NCBI RefSeq assembly: GCF_010747475.1
Contig: NZ_VSLZ01000001.1
Span: 930,001 to 994,000, forward strand
Direction of reading: 5' to 3'
Source of the DNA: Halorussus sp. MSC15.2
GTDB lineage: Archaea > Halobacteriota > Halobacteria > Halobacteriales > Haladaptataceae
DNA length: 64,000 bases
The notes beneath the pieces are model-generated. The model had not been told where the DNA came from. It saw nothing but the letters and a program-made list of their open reading frames with translations, and made no database searches. Positions 61,914-64,000 of the stretch are shown here, piece after piece. Both the position numbers and the translations under genes were made by a program. Positions within the stretch are counted from its first letter, which is position 1. Every line of letters begins with the position of its first letter.

Positions 61914-64000
61914 ATGAGTGAACGGGTGGAGGCCTCAGGGACGACCTTCTGGGAGGACGCCGACGACGCCGAGGCCCTCCAGCGCTATCGGACGCTCGTG
62001 AACACCATCGACGACGGTATCTGCCAACTCGACGCCGAGGGCCGGTTCGTCGCGGTGAACGACGTTATCGTCGAGACGACTGGCTATACGCGGGAAGAAC
62101 TCGTCGGCACGCACGTCTCGTCGCTGCTGGACGCCGCCGACGCCGCGACTCTGGAACGCGAAATCCGCGAGCGTCTCGACGGGTCTGCCGACCGCAACCG
62201 GACGTTCGAAATCGCGGTGCAGACCGCCGACGGCGACCGGATACCCTGCGAACTGCGGTTGAATCTGCTCGTCGAGGACGACGCGTTCCGCGGGACTATC
62301 GGCGTCGTTCGCAACGTCACCGAACGCGAACGAACGCGGCGAGAACTCGACGAGCGCGAGCGCCAACTCGACCGCGAACGCGACCTGACCGACGAGATGG
62401 TCGAGGCCAGTCCTATCGGCGTCGGGGTCTTCGACGCGACGGGTCGGTCACGCAGATAAACGAGCGCGCCGGAGAACTCCTCGGCGTCTCCGACCCGGAG
62501 GCGTACGCGCCCGGCGACAGACCGGCCTACGACGAGAGCGGCCGACTCGTCCCGTCGGAGGAGCGGCCCTTCGCGCAGGTCGTGGCGACCGGCGAACCGG
62601 TGTACGACCGAGTCCTGCAGGTCGAACTGTCCGACGGGAACCGACGCTGGCTATCGGTCAACGCCGCTCCCGTGCTGAACGACGACGGCGACGTGGAGCG
62701 GGTCATCACCACCGCGGAGGACGTCACGGACATCAAGGAGCGCGAGCGCAAACTCGAAGACGAACTGAGCGAAATCTTCGGTCGAGTCACCGACGCGTTC
62801 TACGCGCTCGACGACGAGTGGCAGTTCACCCACGCCAACGAGCGCGCCGAGGAACTCATCGACTACCGCGGCGAGGGTCTCGTCGGCCGGGACCTCTGGG
62901 AGGTGTTCGAGTGGGCCACCGACTCGAAACTCGGCGAGGAGTACCGGACCGCGATGGAGACACAGGAGCCGACCTCCTTCGAGTTCTACTACCCCGAACC
63001 GCTGGCGGCGTGGTACGAGGTCCACGCGTACCCCTCCGACACGGGGCTGTCGGTGTACTTCCGGGACGTGACCGACCGCAAGGAGCGCGAGCGAGAACTC
63101 GAAGAGTCCGAACGGCGGTATCGGACGCTCGCGGAGTACTTCCCGAACGGAATCGTGACGCTGTTCGACCACGACCTCGAGTACACGCTGGCCGCGGGCA
63201 AGGGATTCGACGACATCCCCGTCGAACCGGCCGACGCCGAGGGTGAGCACTTCCGAGACGTCTGGGACGAGGACACCGCCGACGAACTCGAACCCGTCTT
63301 CGAGGCCGCGCTCGACGGTGAGGAGCGCTCGGTCGAACTCACTTACGTCGGCCGCGAGTGGGTCGTCCGCGGGGTCCCCATCACCGACGAACGCGGCGAG
63401 GTGTTCGCGGGCATGACGATGGCTCAGGACATCACCGAGCAGAAGGAGCGCGAGCGGTACCTGCGTGACGCCAAGTCGCAACTGGAGGCGGCGGCGGAGG
63501 CCGGAGCGGTCGGGACGTGGGAGTGGCGCGTCCCCGAGGACGAGTTCGTCACGGACGCCTCGTTCGCCAAGACGTTCGGGGTGGACCCCGACGCCGCCCG
63601 CGAGGGCGTCTCGATAGGCCGATTCGTCTCCGCCATCCACGAGGACGACCGCGAGCGAGTCGAGCGCAAGATAGAGCGGGCGGTCGAGTCCTGCGAGGAG
63701 TACGAGGCGGAGTATCGCGTCCGGAACGCGGACGGCGACGTTCGGTGGGTCGTTGCCCGCGGCCACGTCGAGTGCGACGACAACGGTAACCCCGTCACGT
63801 TCCCCGGTGCGCTCGCCGACATCACGGAGCGAAAGCGGGCCGAGCAGGCGCTCGACGAACACCGCAAACAACTCGAAACCCTCTTCGAGGTGCTCCCGGT
63901 CGGCGTGGTGGTCGCGGACGCGGACGGACGACTCGTCGAGGCGAACGACGCCGCGAAGGAACTCTGGGGCGGCGACGTGTTCGACGCGGAGTGCGTCACC
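61914..64000 (+). pseudogene. Multi-PAS sensor protein with a frameshift, running off the window
   Basis: Residues 1-180 (YRTLVNTIDDGICQLDAEGRF, TTGYTREELVG, RERTRRELDERER) read from the ATG at 61914 to a TAA at 62457. A second frame then continues open to the window edge with QINERAGELLGVSDPEAY, NGIVTLFDHDLEYTL, AGAVGTWEWRVPEDEF and VLPVGVVVADADGRL, about six PAS domains in all. One missing base at about 62443-62446 joins GVGVFDATGR to VTQINERAG. A histidine-kinase or other output domain presumably lies beyond 64000. Either a real frameshift or a sequencing error. Confidence 0.8.

Overview
The window is high-GC haloarchaeal (class Halobacteria) chromosome. The proteins are acidic, most genes have a TATA-like box 25-30 bp before the start codon (leaderless transcripts), and many small proteins and DUF families are ones known mainly from haloarchaea. 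Archaeal markers include Orc1/Cdc6, Lsm-L37e, PriS-Gins51, Cdc48, RtcB-archease and aMBF1. I see no complete IS element, integrase, prophage or CRISPR array. Most of the window is ordinary chromosome with a few accessory patches.

Region 1 (1-10.6 kb): the glycine cleavage genes gcvT-gcvH and gcvPA-gcvPB, same strand but separated by 3.5 kb carrying two opposite-strand genes, a DUF7504-like protein and a CHAT-domain (caspase-like) protein with an AT-rich 3' end. Then a CheY-like regulator and a methyltransferase-like protein. Region 2 (10.6-19 kb): thrS, a zinc-ribbon protein, a structured intergenic stretch, a glutamate-cysteine-ligase-like gene divergent from a glutaredoxin, a PduO-type cobalamin adenosyltransferase with a minisatellite at its end, and a DUF2342 metalloprotease. 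Region 3 (19-25.5 kb): a candidate replication origin with orc1/cdc6, two tiny zinc-finger genes, repeats on both sides and a Dna2-like nuclease-helicase, followed by lsm-rpl37e. Region 4 (25.8-32.3 kb): purF, small haloarchaeal genes, DUF420, tRNA-Leu(GAG) with a hairpin-rich tail, a PH/SHOCT protein, a thioesterase and a DICT sensor/DUF7344 pair.

Region 5 (32.4-42.2 kb): aMBF1, a sugar isomerase/epimerase and a Gfo/Idh/MocA oxidoreductase flanking a cluster (NUDIX-HxlR, divergent DoxX-VOC dioxygenase) that resembles the bacterial CatR/catDE quinone-response locus. Then a frameshifted eIF-2B-like gene, small genes and an exported CAP-domain protein. Region 6 (42.3-52.6 kb): archease-DoxX-rtcB, a GNAT acetyltransferase, priS-gins51, cdc48 overlapped by an Hsp20-like partner, and an alpha/beta hydrolase. 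Region 7 (52.6-64 kb): a disrupted DUF7528-like gene, a DUF1028 protein, a candidate small RNA, amphi-Trp, PadR, an AI-2E family transporter, an MgtC family protein, a class III aminotransferase, AlaX, and a multi-PAS sensor with a frameshift that runs off the window.

Three reading frames are broken by apparent indels (about 39.66, 52.7 and 62.45 kb), so sequencing error must be excluded before calling pseudogenes. Family names were assigned from memory by sequence resemblance; no database search was possible.
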